Assembly (NCBI RefSeq): GCF_018274385.1
Contig: NZ_JAAFYZ010000099.1
Span: 1-35,127, forward strand
Reading direction: 5' to 3'
Source of the DNA: Catenulispora pinistramenti
Lineage (GTDB): Bacteria > Actinomycetota > Actinomycetes > Streptomycetales > Catenulisporaceae
DNA: 35,127 nt
Under the pieces are notes generated by a model. That model saw only the letters and a list, made by a program, of their open reading frames with translations, ran no database searches and had not been told where the DNA came from. Shown here piece after piece: positions 1 to 10,878 of the stretch. Position 1 is the first letter of the stretch; every line of letters starts with the position of its first letter. A program made the position numbers and the translations under genes.

Positions 1-76
1 GGGCGGGGGTGGGGTACGTAACCGGGGCCGCCGGCGCCCCGCAAGATCATCTTTGTGGTGTGCGTGCTCGTCTCTG

Positions 77-107
77 CGCCCCGGCTGGTTGATTACCGGC
101 CGGGGCG
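77..107 (-). terminator. Candidate hairpin terminator after the integrase
   Basis: An inverted repeat with arms of 13 bp (one mismatch) around a 5-nt loop lies about 30 bp beyond the integrase stop codon. No clear U-tract follows on the minus strand, so this is a GC-hairpin candidate rather than a canonical intrinsic terminator. Confidence 0.35.
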
Positions 108-134
108 TCTTGGCATGCCCCTGGGGCCGGGGTG

Positions 135-1775
135 TCAGCGTCGGCGTTCCTCGGCGCCGGTTGCCCAGTCGGCGTCATCGTCTATGGCGGCCTGCTCGGC
201 TTCGTAGTCGGCGATTGCCTGGCGGACATCGGATTCGGCGTCTTCATCGAAGCCGTGGACCACTACCCGGTCGCCGTGGGTGCCGTCGTTCGGGTAGAGA
301 ATGACCTTGACGCCGTAGGTGGCCAAGATCTCTCGCCGCTCGGCGTCGTCGGCGGCGGCCTGCCACTGGTCGGCAACACGCTGACCGGTAGGCACCCAAT
401 CCACGGACGCGGGACGTTCCGGCAGCGCCGACAGATCGTCAATCTCGGCGCTCATGCGCTTGTGGTTCTCGTAGTAGCGGGCCTCATCGGCGGGCCGGTC
501 GTACAGCCCTGCGGCCCGGTCGCGCTCCAGTCGTTCCCGGTCACCCTCCAACTCGGCGATGCGTGTGGCGTACCCGGTGCCCGGGTCGAACTCGCGCCGC
601 AGAAGCGGCGTGCTGCCCCAGTTACCCAGAAACTTCTCCTCCACGATCCGCTCCAGCTTGGCGGCGGCCATGCTCGGGGCAGGCTTGCAATGCTCGCACT
701 TGGGCAACCCGCGTGAGCGGCCATTGCAGAGATAGCGCAGTTCGTTCCCGTCGCCGCGCTGGCTGACGCCGACGTACAACCGCTCATCGCAAGTACCGCA
801 GAACGCCCGACCCGCCAGCAGCCGAACGCCTCGCGGCGCGCGGTTCGGCTTCCGCTTCGGCGCGGTCTTCTTAATCAGAGCCTTGCGCATGGCGTCGTCC
901 CAGAGGGGATCGGCCAGTTGCACCGGATGCCCATCCGGCCGCAGTACCGGCTTGTTCTGGTGCATCAGGTAGCCCAGGGCGGCCGGGCTAGTCAGAATCG
1001 ACTTCAGCATCTTGCTACCCCACGGGGTGCCCTCCGACTCCCGGCCGTACATGACGGCGCGGTGATCCTTTGGCGACAGGACACCTTCCCGGTTCAACCG
1101 GGCCGCTTCGGTGTTGACTGTGATCTGCCCAGACTCGTCATCCAAGATCCGCCGCGCCACCTCGCGGATGACCTTCGCCGCTACAGGGTCGATGGCGACG
1201 TGATCCACCTTCCCGGTAGGGACCAGCCGGACAAAGCGGTAGCCGTAAGAGTTCTTGTTACGCGGCCTGCCCGATGCCCGCGCATTCTCCGCCGCGTCAC
1301 TGTTTCGCTTCTGGATCGCCCGAAGCTCCATCTGAGCACCCCAGGCAAGCGCAGTGAACTGGTTCTCCTGCGCCGGGTCCGTCAGGTCCCAAATACCATG
1401 ATCGGCAGTGACCAGAAGCTTGCCGCTCTCCTCCATCAGCCAGCACGTGTTCAGCGAATCCCGCATGTTCCGACCGATACGCGACACGTCCGGCCCGATG
1501 ATCCCGTCATAGGGACCCATCTCATCGCGAAGCCACGGACCCAGGGCGGGCCGGTTCAGCGGGTTGACCGCCCCGGACACCTCCCAGTCATCGGCCCACC
1601 CAATGATGTGGCCGTTGATGCCGTCCACGGCCTCGATGTCCTGGCGTGCCTGCCGCTCCGGCGATGAGGTCGCATCCGTCCAACGCGACAACCGCCGCAC
1701 CGCAACCAGGCACTTGCCGCACCCGTCGTACGGCGTGACTGGCAACGTCATCCCGTCCTGCTCCATGCTGTTCAC
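135..1775 (-). CDS. Large serine recombinase (phage/ICE-type integrase)
   Basis: Site-specific DNA integrase of the large serine recombinase family, 546 aa from a GTG start. The N-terminal resolvase domain has the motif VAVRRLSRWTD with the likely nucleophile Ser30, followed by SPERQARQD. Further on are DVSRIGRNM (about residue 95-105), a recombinase domain with GYRF and the LTSPAALGYL segment, and a zinc-ribbon with CGTCDERL and a later CEHC. The C-terminal third is charged and probably coiled coil (AELEGDRERLERDRAAG). The GTG at 1775 has a GGAAGG-like site upstream. An internal ATG at residue 9 preceded by GGAG is an alternative start that keeps the catalytic serine. The gene reads away from the sigma-gene stump at 1801-1905, with its 5' end beside the presumed attachment site, as is usual for such integrases. 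The element's other genes would lie left of the window. Confidence 0.92.
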   Translation of the reverse strand: MNSMEQDGMTLPVTPYDGCGKCLVAVRRLSRWTDATSSPERQARQDIEAVDGINGHIIGWADDWEVSGAVNPLNRPALGPWLRDEMGPYDGIIGPDVSRIGRNMRDSLNTCWLMEESGKLLVTADHGIWDLTDPAQENQFTALAWGAQMELRAIQKRNSDAAENARASGRPRNKNSYGYRFVRLVPTGKVDHVAIDPVAAKVIREVARRILDDESGQITVNTEAARLNREGVLSPKDHRAVMYGRESEGTPWGSKMLKSILTSPAALGYLMHQNKPVLRPDGHPVQLADPLWDDAMRKALIKKTAPKRKPNRAPRGVRLLAGRAFCGTCDERLYVGVSQRGDGNELRYLCNGRSRGLPKCEHCKPAPSMAAAKLERIVEEKFLGNWGSTPLLRREFDPGTGYATRIAELEGDRERLERDRAAGLYDRPADEARYYENHKRMSAEIDDLSALPERPASVDWVPTGQRVADQWQAAADDAERREILATYGVKVILYPNDGTHGDRVVVHGFDEDAESDVRQAIADYEAEQAAIDDDADWATGAEERRR

Positions 1776-1800
1776 AGTGCCCTGCCTTCCCTCGCATACG

Positions 1801-1905
1801 CTAGTGCCTTTTAGGGAAGTACTCGATCAGATAGGCGGTGCGGCGCAGCGCGAGCGATTGCGCGGCGGCGTACTCCTTGAACTCTGCCTCATCGGTAAGG
1901 CGCAT
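1801..1905 (-). pseudogene. Truncated 5' end of a SigE-family ECF sigma factor gene
   Basis: An ATG at 1905 preceded by a strong Shine-Dalgarno site (GGGGAGGG, 7 nt away) opens a frame of only 34 codons. Its product starts MRLTDEAEFKEYAAAQ and continues to LRRTAYL, which matches the start of SigE-family ECF sigma factors (family pattern: acidic start, EF.EY/FV.AR, LLRTAYLL.GDW). After AYL the similarity ends: six or seven unrelated residues (IEYFPKRH) and a stop follow, with none of the sigma region 2 that should come next. The integrase gene begins 26 bp further. The simplest reading is that integration cut the sigma gene near codon 28 and that the distal part lies at the other end of the element, outside this window. 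Assignment rests on a short N-terminus, so it is probable rather than certain. Confidence 0.62.
1810..1840. other. Presumed integration (att) junction of the serine-integrase element
   Basis: Similarity to the sigma factor N-terminus stops around 1826-1830, only about 45 bp from the integrase start codon. Large serine integrases usually sit beside attP, so the hybrid att site should span roughly this interval. The exact crossover dinucleotide cannot be seen without the other end or an uninterrupted relative. Confidence 0.42.
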
Positions 1906-2084
1906 CCAGCACCCTCCCCTCCCATGTCCCGCCTAGGACGGAAGGAGTGAGCCGGGAGGTTGCACGGAACGCCGCACGAATTCGGCCACCACGGTCGACC
2001 GCCGCACCGCGGGCCGACTGCCCGCCGCCGATCTCCACCCGGACCTCCACCCCTGCACCGACGACGAGAGCAGGTCAGCCCCCT

Positions 2085-2090
2085 TAGCGT
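2085..2090 (+). promoter_or_regulatory. -10 element TAGCGT for the secreted hydrolase (leaderless start)
   Basis: TAGCGT fits the actinobacterial TANNNT -10 pattern and ends exactly 6 nt before the ATG at 2097. No Shine-Dalgarno sequence precedes that ATG. The transcript would start at or next to the A of ATG. Confidence 0.5.
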
Positions 2091-2096
2091 CGCGCC

Positions 2097-3665
2097 ATGA
2101 CTGCAATCCTGCGCGCCCCGGCCGTGACCGGTGCCGCGCTTCTGTCGACCGTGCTCGCGCTGACCGCCGTGGCCGCGCCCGCCATCGCGGCCGCCCCGGG
2201 CACGCCGGGCACCTCGGCCACGACCACCGCCACGACCATCCCCGCGACCGCCTCCGCCGCCTCCGCCGCGACCACCCCGGCCACCCCGCTGGCCTGGGGC
2301 ACCTGCCCGGCGCCGACCCCGAACGCGAACGGCGTCCCGTTCCCGCGTGATCCCCGCGAGCAGTGCGCGAGTCTACGGGTGCCGCGTGACTACCGGGATC
2401 CCGGACAGGGCACCATCACGCTGGAGATCTCGCGGATCCGCACCGCCGACCCCGCACACCGGCGCGGCGACCTGGTCGTGGTGCCGGGCGGCCCGGGCGG
2501 CTCGGGGCTGGACTACCCGGGACAGATGGTCTCGATACTGCCGTCGGCCGTGCTCAGCGCCTACGACCTGATCGGCTTCGACGAACGCGGGGTCGGCAAC
2601 AGCACGCCGGTGCGCTGCGATCTGCCGGCCGCCGACCGCGCCGCCGAACTCAACTACCCCTTCCCGGCGCCCGACGGGTCGATCACCGCCAACCTGGCCT
2701 ACGCCCACACGGTCGCCGACGACTGCGCGGCGGCGAGCGGCCCCTACCTGGCCGACATCACCACCGCGAACTCGGCGCGGGACCTGGACCGGATCCGGGC
2801 CGCGCTCGGCGACCCGGCGATCTCCTATGTGGGCACTTCATACGGCACCTACCTCGGCGAGGTCTACGCGAGCCTGTTCCCCACCCGCACCGACCATGTG
2901 GTGCTGGACAGCTCAGTCGCCCCGGGCGGCGTCAAACAGGGCATCAGCCTGTTCAGCCAGGGCGCGGCCGAGACCTTCCCGGCGCTCGCCGCCTACCTCG
3001 CCGCCCGCGACAGCACGCTGCACCTCGGCGCCACCCCCGCCGCCGTCCGCGCCACCTACTTCCGCCTCACGGCCGAACTCGACCGCTCACCGCTGACCCT
3101 CGCCGACGGCCGGGTGCTGACCGGGAACGCGTTGCGGGCCGCCACCTACTCCTCGTTGACCAACCCGGCCTACTACTCGATCGCGGCCGTGGCCTGGCAG
3201 CTGGCCGCCACCCGGACCACCACCGTCCCGGGCGGCGGCCCGGGCACGACCCTGCCGACGGTGATCCCGGACAACTTCGTCGCCGCCCAGGACGCGGTGA
3301 TCTGCCAGGACTCGGCCTGGCCGAGCAACCCGGCGTACTACGTCGCCCACACCGCCGCCGACCGGCAGCGCTATCCGCTCACCGACGGCATGTCCGGCAA
3401 CGTCTGGCCGTGCGCCTTCTGGCACTACCGCCCGACCGACCCGCCGGTCCGCCCCAGCCCGGCCGGACCGCGCGACATCCTGATGCTCCAGAACCGCTAC
3501 GACCCCGACACCGCCTACTCCGGCGCCCGGCAGACCCTGCACGCCTTCGGCCACCGGGCCGAAATGGTCACCGTCGACGCCTCCGGGCACGGCGTGAACT
3601 TCAGCGATCCGCGGGTCAGCAGCCCGCTCATCGCGTTCCTGCTCAGCAACCGACTGCCGGGCTGA
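2097..3665 (+). CDS. Secreted alpha/beta hydrolase, tripeptidyl aminopeptidase-like (S33 family)
   Basis: Exported serine hydrolase of 522 aa, probably releasing short peptides from the N-terminus of substrates outside the cell. Residues 1-33 form a signal peptide (hydrophobic core ALLSTVLALTAVAAPAIAAA), then a Thr/Ala-rich linker to about residue 62. The hydrolase core has the oxyanion segment VVVPGGPGGSG (127-137), the family motif GFDERGVGNS (160-169) and the nucleophile elbow GTSYGTYLG with Ser248. The C-terminal TAP-like domain carries the acid in NRYDPDTAYSGA and the histidine in DASGHG. Cysteines at 70 and 90 may be paired outside the cell. It is close in plan to the Streptomyces Tap/SlpD/SlpE proteins; exact substrate specificity cannot be read from sequence. 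The downstream gene is convergent, 33 bp away. Confidence 0.9.
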   Translation: MTAILRAPAVTGAALLSTVLALTAVAAPAIAAAPGTPGTSATTTATTIPATASAASAATTPATPLAWGTCPAPTPNANGVPFPRDPREQCASLRVPRDYRDPGQGTITLEISRIRTADPAHRRGDLVVVPGGPGGSGLDYPGQMVSILPSAVLSAYDLIGFDERGVGNSTPVRCDLPAADRAAELNYPFPAPDGSITANLAYAHTVADDCAAASGPYLADITTANSARDLDRIRAALGDPAISYVGTSYGTYLGEVYASLFPTRTDHVVLDSSVAPGGVKQGISLFSQGAAETFPALAAYLAARDSTLHLGATPAAVRATYFRLTAELDRSPLTLADGRVLTGNALRAATYSSLTNPAYYSIAAVAWQLAATRTTTVPGGGPGTTLPTVIPDNFVAAQDAVICQDSAWPSNPAYYVAHTAADRQRYPLTDGMSGNVWPCAFWHYRPTDPPVRPSPAGPRDILMLQNRYDPDTAYSGARQTLHAFGHRAEMVTVDASGHGVNFSDPRVSSPLIAFLLSNRLPG

Positions 3666-3698
3666 GCCGGAGCAGCGGGCCCGGTTCGGCAGGCCGGA

Positions 3699-5999
<2,301 letters not shown>

Positions 6000-6289
6000 A
6001 TACAAAACAGGGGGTGAGGTACCGGCGACTCGGCAGATTCGGCCGCCGGTCGGGGCGCTGGCAGCGCGACAGTCGCAAGGTACTCATTCTGTGCTGGCGG
6101 GCGCGGGTATGGGTGTGGGCTCGCCTGGCCGCCAAGATCGCCGCCGCCGGATGACAGATAGACCTGGCCACCAAAGCATGCCGCCTACCGCACCCGGGCA
6201 TGCTCTCGACCAACTGACCACCGGCCCGCCGCCGCACCCTCACCGGCAGCCGCATCGCCGACCCGCGTTGTCGTTCCCTTCGATTGCCA

Positions 6290-6800
6290 TTCTTCCGGCT
6301 GGTTTTCGGTTCGTTCCCCTCGGTCGCGTCGGCAGGGCTTCGCCTACAGTGCCGGTGGCCGGGGGTCAAGTTCGCGCCATACGAAACCGCCGCCCACCTG
6401 CATGACCGCCGCGCGCGGACTTTACCCCCGGACACCGGTGCTGTACCCCCCGGGCTGACGACGCGATCGTGGGGAACGGACCGCACCACCCCACAAACCA
6501 CAGCCGCTGAGACTCACCCAGCCACCCTAGGGAACCGCGCAAGTTTCCCTGAGGTTGCCGAGGCCCGCCGGAGGCCCGGCCCTTCATCACAGCCCTTGAC
6601 CTTGCACTGGCTTACTGGAGTTGAAGAGGCCTGAGGTGGGGCGGGGTTGTGAACGCGGGAACCGGCAGCCGACAAACACACCCACCACCCCGAACCCCGA
6701 ACCGGCACAACTATAACCGAAGGCCGTAAAAATCGCCTTTCAACCCACACCCCAACCGCAACCCGGTTCGCAAACTTCATCCTCCTGCAAACTCCACCCC
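6290..6800 (-). repeat. Right arm of the very large imperfect inverted repeat
   Basis: Reverse complement of the left arm at 5435-5999, shorter by about 54 bp mostly because the GATCAA-type units are absent. The 290-bp spacer 6000-6289 between the arms contains a short inverted repeat (GCATGCC at 6177 and GGGCATGC ending at 6204) and no recognisable gene. The outer edge of this arm abuts a CAGTCC hexamer run. Confidence 0.88.
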
Positions 6801-6822
6801 CGCCCACCTCCAGTTCCACTTC

Positions 6823-6846
6823 CAGTCCCAGTCCCAGTCCCAGTCC
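6823..6846. repeat. CAGTCC hexamer run, four units
   Basis: Four perfect CAGTCC units, preceded by degenerate CAGTTC/CACTTC versions from about 6811. The run lies at the outer end of the right inverted-repeat arm. Confidence 0.85.
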
Positions 6847-6854
6847 CAGAATCC

Positions 6855-6985
6855 CGCAGCACCAGCCGTCGTAGGCCGCCACCGCGACGCCCCGGGCGGC
6901 AAGATGCTCGTCGGCGAGCCGCGTGACCGGGCGGCGCCGACTGCCGTGGCTCACCGGACTCGCCACCACCTCACGGATGGCATTC
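6855..6985 (-). other. Possible coding remnant of unknown origin
   Basis: On the minus strand a frame reads LELNAIREVV, SRRRPVTRLADEHLAARG and VAVAAYDGW with normal-looking actinomycete codon use, directly after an in-frame stop and then running into the CAGTCC repeats. It looks like the truncated end of a real protein, but I cannot assign a family and there is no convincing start. The 38 bp from here to the response-regulator stop hold nothing recognisable. Confidence 0.15.
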
Positions 6986-7023
6986 AGTTCCAGCTATCGC
7001 GTCCTGGCACAGCCGGGCTGCGG

Positions 7024-7710
7024 CTACTTGTCGCCGCCGGGCTGCGAGCCGGCCGCGACCAGGCCGACCTCGTAGGCGAACACCACCGCCTGTACCCGGT
7101 CGCGCAGTTCGAGCTTCGGGAGGATCCGGCTGACGTGGGTCTTGACCGTGGCCTCGGACAGGTGCAGGGTCTCGGCGATCTCGGCGTTGGACTGGCCGCG
7201 GGCGATCTCGACCAGTACCTCGCGCTCGCGGTCGGTCAGTCGGCCCAGGCGTTCGTCGGCGCGCGGGTCGGTGGCGGTGGCCGGGTCGGTCTGGCGTGCG
7301 AACGCCTCGATGAGCTGGCGGGTGATGCGCGGGGCCACTACGCCGTCGCCGGCGGCCACGGTGCGGATGCCGGCGATGAGGTCGGCCGGGTGCGCGTTCT
7401 TGAGGAGGAAGCCCGCGGCGCCGACGCGCAGTGCGGCGAAGGCGTACTCGTCGAGGTCGAAGGTGGTCAGGATGAGGACGCGGGAGGGCAGGGCCGCGGC
7501 GGTGATGCGGGCGGTGGCCTCGATGCCGTCCACGCCTGGCATGCGGACGTCCATCAGCACCACGTCCGGCTGGAGCTCGGTGGCCAGCGTCACGGCCTCG
7601 GCACCGTCCCCGGCCTCGCCGACGACTCTGACGTCGGGCTGCGCTTCCAGGACCATGCGGAAGCCCATGCGCAGGAGTGGGGCGTCGTCCACCAGGAGGA
7701 TGCTGATCAT
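7024..7710 (-). CDS. NarL/LuxR-type response regulator
   Basis: DNA-binding response regulator of 228 aa, last gene of a four-gene operon. The receiver domain has the acidic pair D8/D9, phosphoacceptor Asp54 in DVVLMDVRMPG, the switch Thr in LILTTFD and the Lys in FLLKNAHP. After a linker (about 125-150) the C-terminal LuxR helix-turn-helix reads LTDREREVLVEIARG and EATVKTHVSRILPKLELRDR. The ATG at 7710 overlaps the kinase TGA as ATGA, so translation is probably coupled. The cognate partner is almost certainly the adjacent kinase. The usual LVNKL in the recognition helix is ILPKL here, a mild departure. Targets are unknown; the upstream ABC genes are the natural guess. Confidence 0.93.
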   Translation of the reverse strand: MISILLVDDAPLLRMGFRMVLEAQPDVRVVGEAGDGAEAVTLATELQPDVVLMDVRMPGVDGIEATARITAAALPSRVLILTTFDLDEYAFAALRVGAAGFLLKNAHPADLIAGIRTVAAGDGVVAPRITRQLIEAFARQTDPATATDPRADERLGRLTDREREVLVEIARGQSNAEIAETLHLSEATVKTHVSRILPKLELRDRVQAVVFAYEVGLVAAGSQPGGDK

Positions 7711-9062
7711 GCGGGGGCGGCGGGTTCGGCTTCGACATCGGCGCCGACGGACACCGGCACCCGGGCGTGCACCCGCCATCCGTGCCCGATGCTGCGCGGC
7801 CCGGCCTCCAGTTCCCCGCCGAAGGCCGCCACGCGCTCCTTCATCCCGGCGATGCCGTGCCCGCCGGCGTCGGCGCCGCTGAGACGGTCGCTCCGGCCGG
7901 CGCGCGCCGTCAGGCCGTCGTCGAGCACTGTCACGGCTATGGCGTCCGCGCCGAAGTCCAGCCGCACCCGCGCCGACGCGCCGGGTTCGGCGTGCTTGCG
8001 GGTGTTGGTCAGCGCCTCCTGCACCACCCGGAACACCGCCAGCTCCATCCCCGAGGACAGGTCCGGCCGCGCGCCGCTGACCACCAGCTCGACCGGCAGT
8101 CCGGCCACCCGCACTTCGGCCAGCAGCGTGTCCAGCTGGGCCAGCCCGGGCTGCGGGTGCAGTTCGGCCATCGTGGCGCCGGCCGAGCCGCGCAGCACGC
8201 CCAGGACCCGCTGCATGTCGGTGATCGCCTGCCGGCCGACCTCGGAGGCCTTGGCGACGGCTTCGGCCGCGCGGTCCGGGGAGGTGTGGACGGCGTAGGA
8301 GGCGCCGTCGGTCAGCGCGACCATCACCGAGAGGCTGTGGGTGACGACGTCGTGGACCTCGCGCGCGATCGAGGCGCGTTCGGCGGCTGAGGCGATCTGG
8401 GCCTGCTGGTCGCGTTCGATCTCCAGGCGGCGCGCGCGTTCCTCCAGGGTCTCGAAGTACGCGCGGCGGGTGCGGGTGTTGACGCCGAGCACCGCCGCCG
8501 CGGTGACCATGCCGGAGACGAACATGAAGATGCGCAGCGCCTCGTTCTCGTGCGCCCACGACTCCGCGACCATCACCGCGCCGACCTCCATGAGGCCGAT
8601 CGCGGCCAGCGTGCGCCGGATCGAGGCATGCGCGGCCACCGAGTACAGGGCGATCAGCGGGGCGAAGTCCACCTGGGGCGGCAGCAGGTCCCACAGCCAC
8701 TGCCCGAACGCGACGGCCGCCACCGCCGCGAACACCGTGCACGGGAATCGGCGCCGCAGCGCCAGCGGGGCGAAGAAGCCGAAGAGCAGGACCCAGCCGG
8801 CGACCGCGTGCTGGGGCGGGTTCAGGTAGAGGTGGCCGCCGAGCGGCGCCAGGATCGCCAGGACGAACAGCGCGTCGACCGCCGTGGTGTGCGCGGCGGC
8901 CCACTTCTGCCCGCTGCGCACCCCGTTCTCCAGGCCGGCGGCCTGAAGGAAGCGCTTCATCGCCGGTGAGCCGAGCCAGGCCGACACCGTCGTCGGGGCA
9001 TCCACGACAGCCCGAAGACCCCGGCGGCTGCCGGGGTCTTCATAGGACGTCGCAGAACTCAC
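7707..9062 (-). CDS. Membrane sensor histidine kinase (HisKA_3 type)
   Basis: Two-component sensor kinase of 451 aa. A GTG start at 9062 is chosen because it overlaps the permease stop as GTGA; the frame is open much further upstream but only across the permease gene. Several hydrophobic segments lie between about residues 62 and 193 (TAVDALFVLAILAPLGG, VAGWVLLFGFFAPLAL, TVFAAVAAVAFGQWLW and two more). A charged helix leads to the dimerisation/phosphoacceptor box REVHDVVTHSLSVMV with His237. The ATPase domain has the N-box VQEALTNTRKHA, a G1-like DDGLTARAG and the G2 motif GHGIAGMKERV. It should phosphorylate Asp54 of the next gene's product. The signal is unknown; the short extracytoplasmic loops suggest sensing within the membrane or through the neighbouring transporter. 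Confidence 0.9.
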   Translation of the reverse strand: MSSATSYEDPGSRRGLRAVVDAPTTVSAWLGSPAMKRFLQAAGLENGVRSGQKWAAAHTTAVDALFVLAILAPLGGHLYLNPPQHAVAGWVLLFGFFAPLALRRRFPCTVFAAVAAVAFGQWLWDLLPPQVDFAPLIALYSVAAHASIRRTLAAIGLMEVGAVMVAESWAHENEALRIFMFVSGMVTAAAVLGVNTRTRRAYFETLEERARRLEIERDQQAQIASAAERASIAREVHDVVTHSLSVMVALTDGASYAVHTSPDRAAEAVAKASEVGRQAITDMQRVLGVLRGSAGATMAELHPQPGLAQLDTLLAEVRVAGLPVELVVSGARPDLSSGMELAVFRVVQEALTNTRKHAEPGASARVRLDFGADAIAVTVLDDGLTARAGRSDRLSGADAGGHGIAGMKERVAAFGGELEAGPRSIGHGWRVHARVPVSVGADVEAEPAAPA

Positions 9063-9889
9063 GCGTCTCGTCTCTTCAGCAGGATGGCCGCCGCGGCCAT
9101 CGCCACCACAGCGTAACCAACGAACAGGAAGAAGCCGGGCCACGGTTTCATGTCCGGGGAGGTGGTGGTCAGCGCCATCACCTGCTGCCCGGCGTTGCTC
9201 GGCAGGTAGGGGTTCACGTGGTCGCCCCAGGAGGTGAGGTTCAGGACCTCGCCGAGGACCGGCAGCACCAGCAGGATGCCGAACAGCGCGGCGATGGCGC
9301 CGGCGGTGCTGCGGATGATCGCGCCGAGGGCCACACCGAGCAGGCCGACGACGGTCAAATACAGGCCCTCGCCGAAGACCGCGCGCAGCACGCCGGGGTC
9401 GGAGATGCTCTTGTCGATGTGGATCGAGGAGAAGATCGACTGCGCCAGGAAGAAGCAGACGAACGCGGTGGCCGTCATGATGGTCCAGGCCACCACGGTG
9501 AACACCAGCGCCTTGGCCCACAGCACCGGCAGCCGCTTGGGCGCGGCGGACAGCGAGGCCCGGATCATCCCGGTGGTGTACTCGCCGGTGATCATCATGA
9601 CCCCGAGGACGCCGACCGCCAGCTGGCCGAGGAACACCCCGCGCATCGGGTCGGCGACCGGGTCGACTTCCTTCTGCCGGGCCTGGCTCATGTGCGGGTA
9701 GTGGCTCTTCATCGCGAGGCTGAACAGCAGCGCGATGGCGATCATCGCCCCGACCCCGGCGATCAGTGACCAGCGCGAGGAGCGCAGCGTGCGGAACTTG
9801 ATCCACTCGCTCTTGATGACCCGGCCCTGGGTGACCTTGCCGGTGTGGGCGCGGCGGACCGGCGTGGGGGCTTGTGCGACGGCGGTCAT
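9059..9889 (-). CDS. ABC-2 type transporter permease
   Basis: Integral membrane subunit of 276 aa for the adjacent ATPase. The cytoplasmic N-terminus (KVTQGRVIKSEWIKFRTLRSSRWSL) is typical of ABC-2 permeases. Six hydrophobic segments can be seen: about 40-60, 88-103, 125-150, 170-190, 190-212 and 250-270. The motif GEYTTGMIRASLSAAPKRLPVLWAK matches the family's conserved cytoplasmic loop. The ATG overlaps the ATPase TGA as ATGA and the stop overlaps the kinase GTG. Exporters of this layout next to a NarL-type two-component system often handle antibiotics or lipids; substrate here is inference only. Confidence 0.9.
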   Translation of the reverse strand: MTAVAQAPTPVRRAHTGKVTQGRVIKSEWIKFRTLRSSRWSLIAGVGAMIAIALLFSLAMKSHYPHMSQARQKEVDPVADPMRGVFLGQLAVGVLGVMMITGEYTTGMIRASLSAAPKRLPVLWAKALVFTVVAWTIMTATAFVCFFLAQSIFSSIHIDKSISDPGVLRAVFGEGLYLTVVGLLGVALGAIIRSTAGAIAALFGILLVLPVLGEVLNLTSWGDHVNPYLPSNAGQQVMALTTTSPDMKPWPGFFLFVGYAVVAMAAAAILLKRRDA

Positions 9890-10866
9890 GCGTTCACCTC
9901 GACATCGGCTGCGGAGTCAGCTGCCGCACTGGCACCGGCGTCGGCACCGGCGCTGGTCTTCTGCGCCGGGGCGCGGTACTCGACGGCGTCGCCGGTGAGC
10001 TCCATGAACGCCTCTTCCAGCGAGGCCTCGTGCGGGGCCAGCTCGAACAGCGTGATCCGGTTCTCCGCGGCGACGGTGCCGATCCGGTCGCTGGTCAGCC
10101 CCTCGACCTGGAGCGTGCCCTCGACCGAGGAGGAGACCGTGACGTCCGGTCCGGCCAGCAGCTCGCGCAGCTTGGCGGCGTCCGGCGTCCGCACCTTCAC
10201 GCTGCCGGTGGAGGCGCGCGAGATGAACTCGGCCACCGACGTGTCGGCGATCAGCTTGCCCTGCCCGATCACGATCAGGTGCTCGGCGGTCAGCGCCATC
10301 TCGGACATCAGGTGGCTGGAGACGAACACCGTCCGGCCCTCGGCGGCCAGCGCCTTGAGCAGGTTCCGGATCCACAGGATCCCCTCGGGGTCCAGCCCGT
10401 TCACCGGCTCGTCCAGGATCAGCGTGTCCGGATCCCCGAGCAGCGCACTGGCGATACCCAGCCGCTGCCCCATCCCGAGGGAGAACCCTCCGGCCCGCTT
10501 CTTGGCCACGTCGCGCAGGCCGACGAGGTCGATCACCTCATCGACCCGCGACCGCTCGATACCGGTGGTGGCGGCCAGTGCCAGCAGGTGGTTGTAGGCG
10601 GAGCGCCCGGTGTGGATGGCCTTGGCCTCCAGCAGCGCGCCCACCTCGTGCAGCGGCGCGGCGTGCTCGGCGTAAGCCTTGCCGTTCACGGTCACCGCAC
10701 CGGAACTGGGCCGGTCCAGGCCCAGGATCATGCGCATCGTGGTGGACTTGCCGGCCCCGTTCGGGCCCAGGAAGCCGGTCACGATGCCCGGGCGGACGGT
10801 GAAGGACAAGTCGGAGACGGCGGTCTTGTCGCCGTAGCGTTTAGTCAGGCTGCGTGCCTCGATCAT
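9886..10866 (-). CDS. ABC transporter ATP-binding protein
   Basis: Nucleotide-binding subunit of 326 aa, first gene of the operon. Walker A is GPNGAGKST (34-42), the ABC signature is SLGMGQ (129-134), an unusual form of the usual S/SGGQ, and Walker B is LILDEP (149-154) followed by the D-loop NGLDP and the switch histidine in VSSHLMSEM. The C-terminal third carries the extra regulatory region common in drug/lantibiotic-type exporters and ends in an Ala-rich tail (about 300-322). A TAGCGT -10 element lies 6 nt before the ATG, with no Shine-Dalgarno site, so the operon mRNA may be leaderless. Confidence 0.93.
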   Translation of the reverse strand: MIEARSLTKRYGDKTAVSDLSFTVRPGIVTGFLGPNGAGKSTTMRMILGLDRPSSGAVTVNGKAYAEHAAPLHEVGALLEAKAIHTGRSAYNHLLALAATTGIERSRVDEVIDLVGLRDVAKKRAGGFSLGMGQRLGIASALLGDPDTLILDEPVNGLDPEGILWIRNLLKALAAEGRTVFVSSHLMSEMALTAEHLIVIGQGKLIADTSVAEFISRASTGSVKVRTPDAAKLRELLAGPDVTVSSSVEGTLQVEGLTSDRIGTVAAENRITLFELAPHEASLEEAFMELTGDAVEYRAPAQKTSAGADAGASAAADSAADVEVNA

Positions 10867-10872
10867 GCGGCA

Positions 10873-10878
10873 ACGCTA
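10873..10878 (-). promoter_or_regulatory. -10 element TAGCGT of the ABC/two-component operon
   Basis: On the minus strand TAGCGT ends 6 nt before the ATG at 10866, the same hexamer and spacing as at 2085-2090. A good -35 match is not obvious. Confidence 0.45.

Noticed and set aside
9063-9806. Upstream extension of the histidine kinase frame
   Set aside because: It reads through the permease gene in another frame; the GTGA overlap gives a natural start at 9062.
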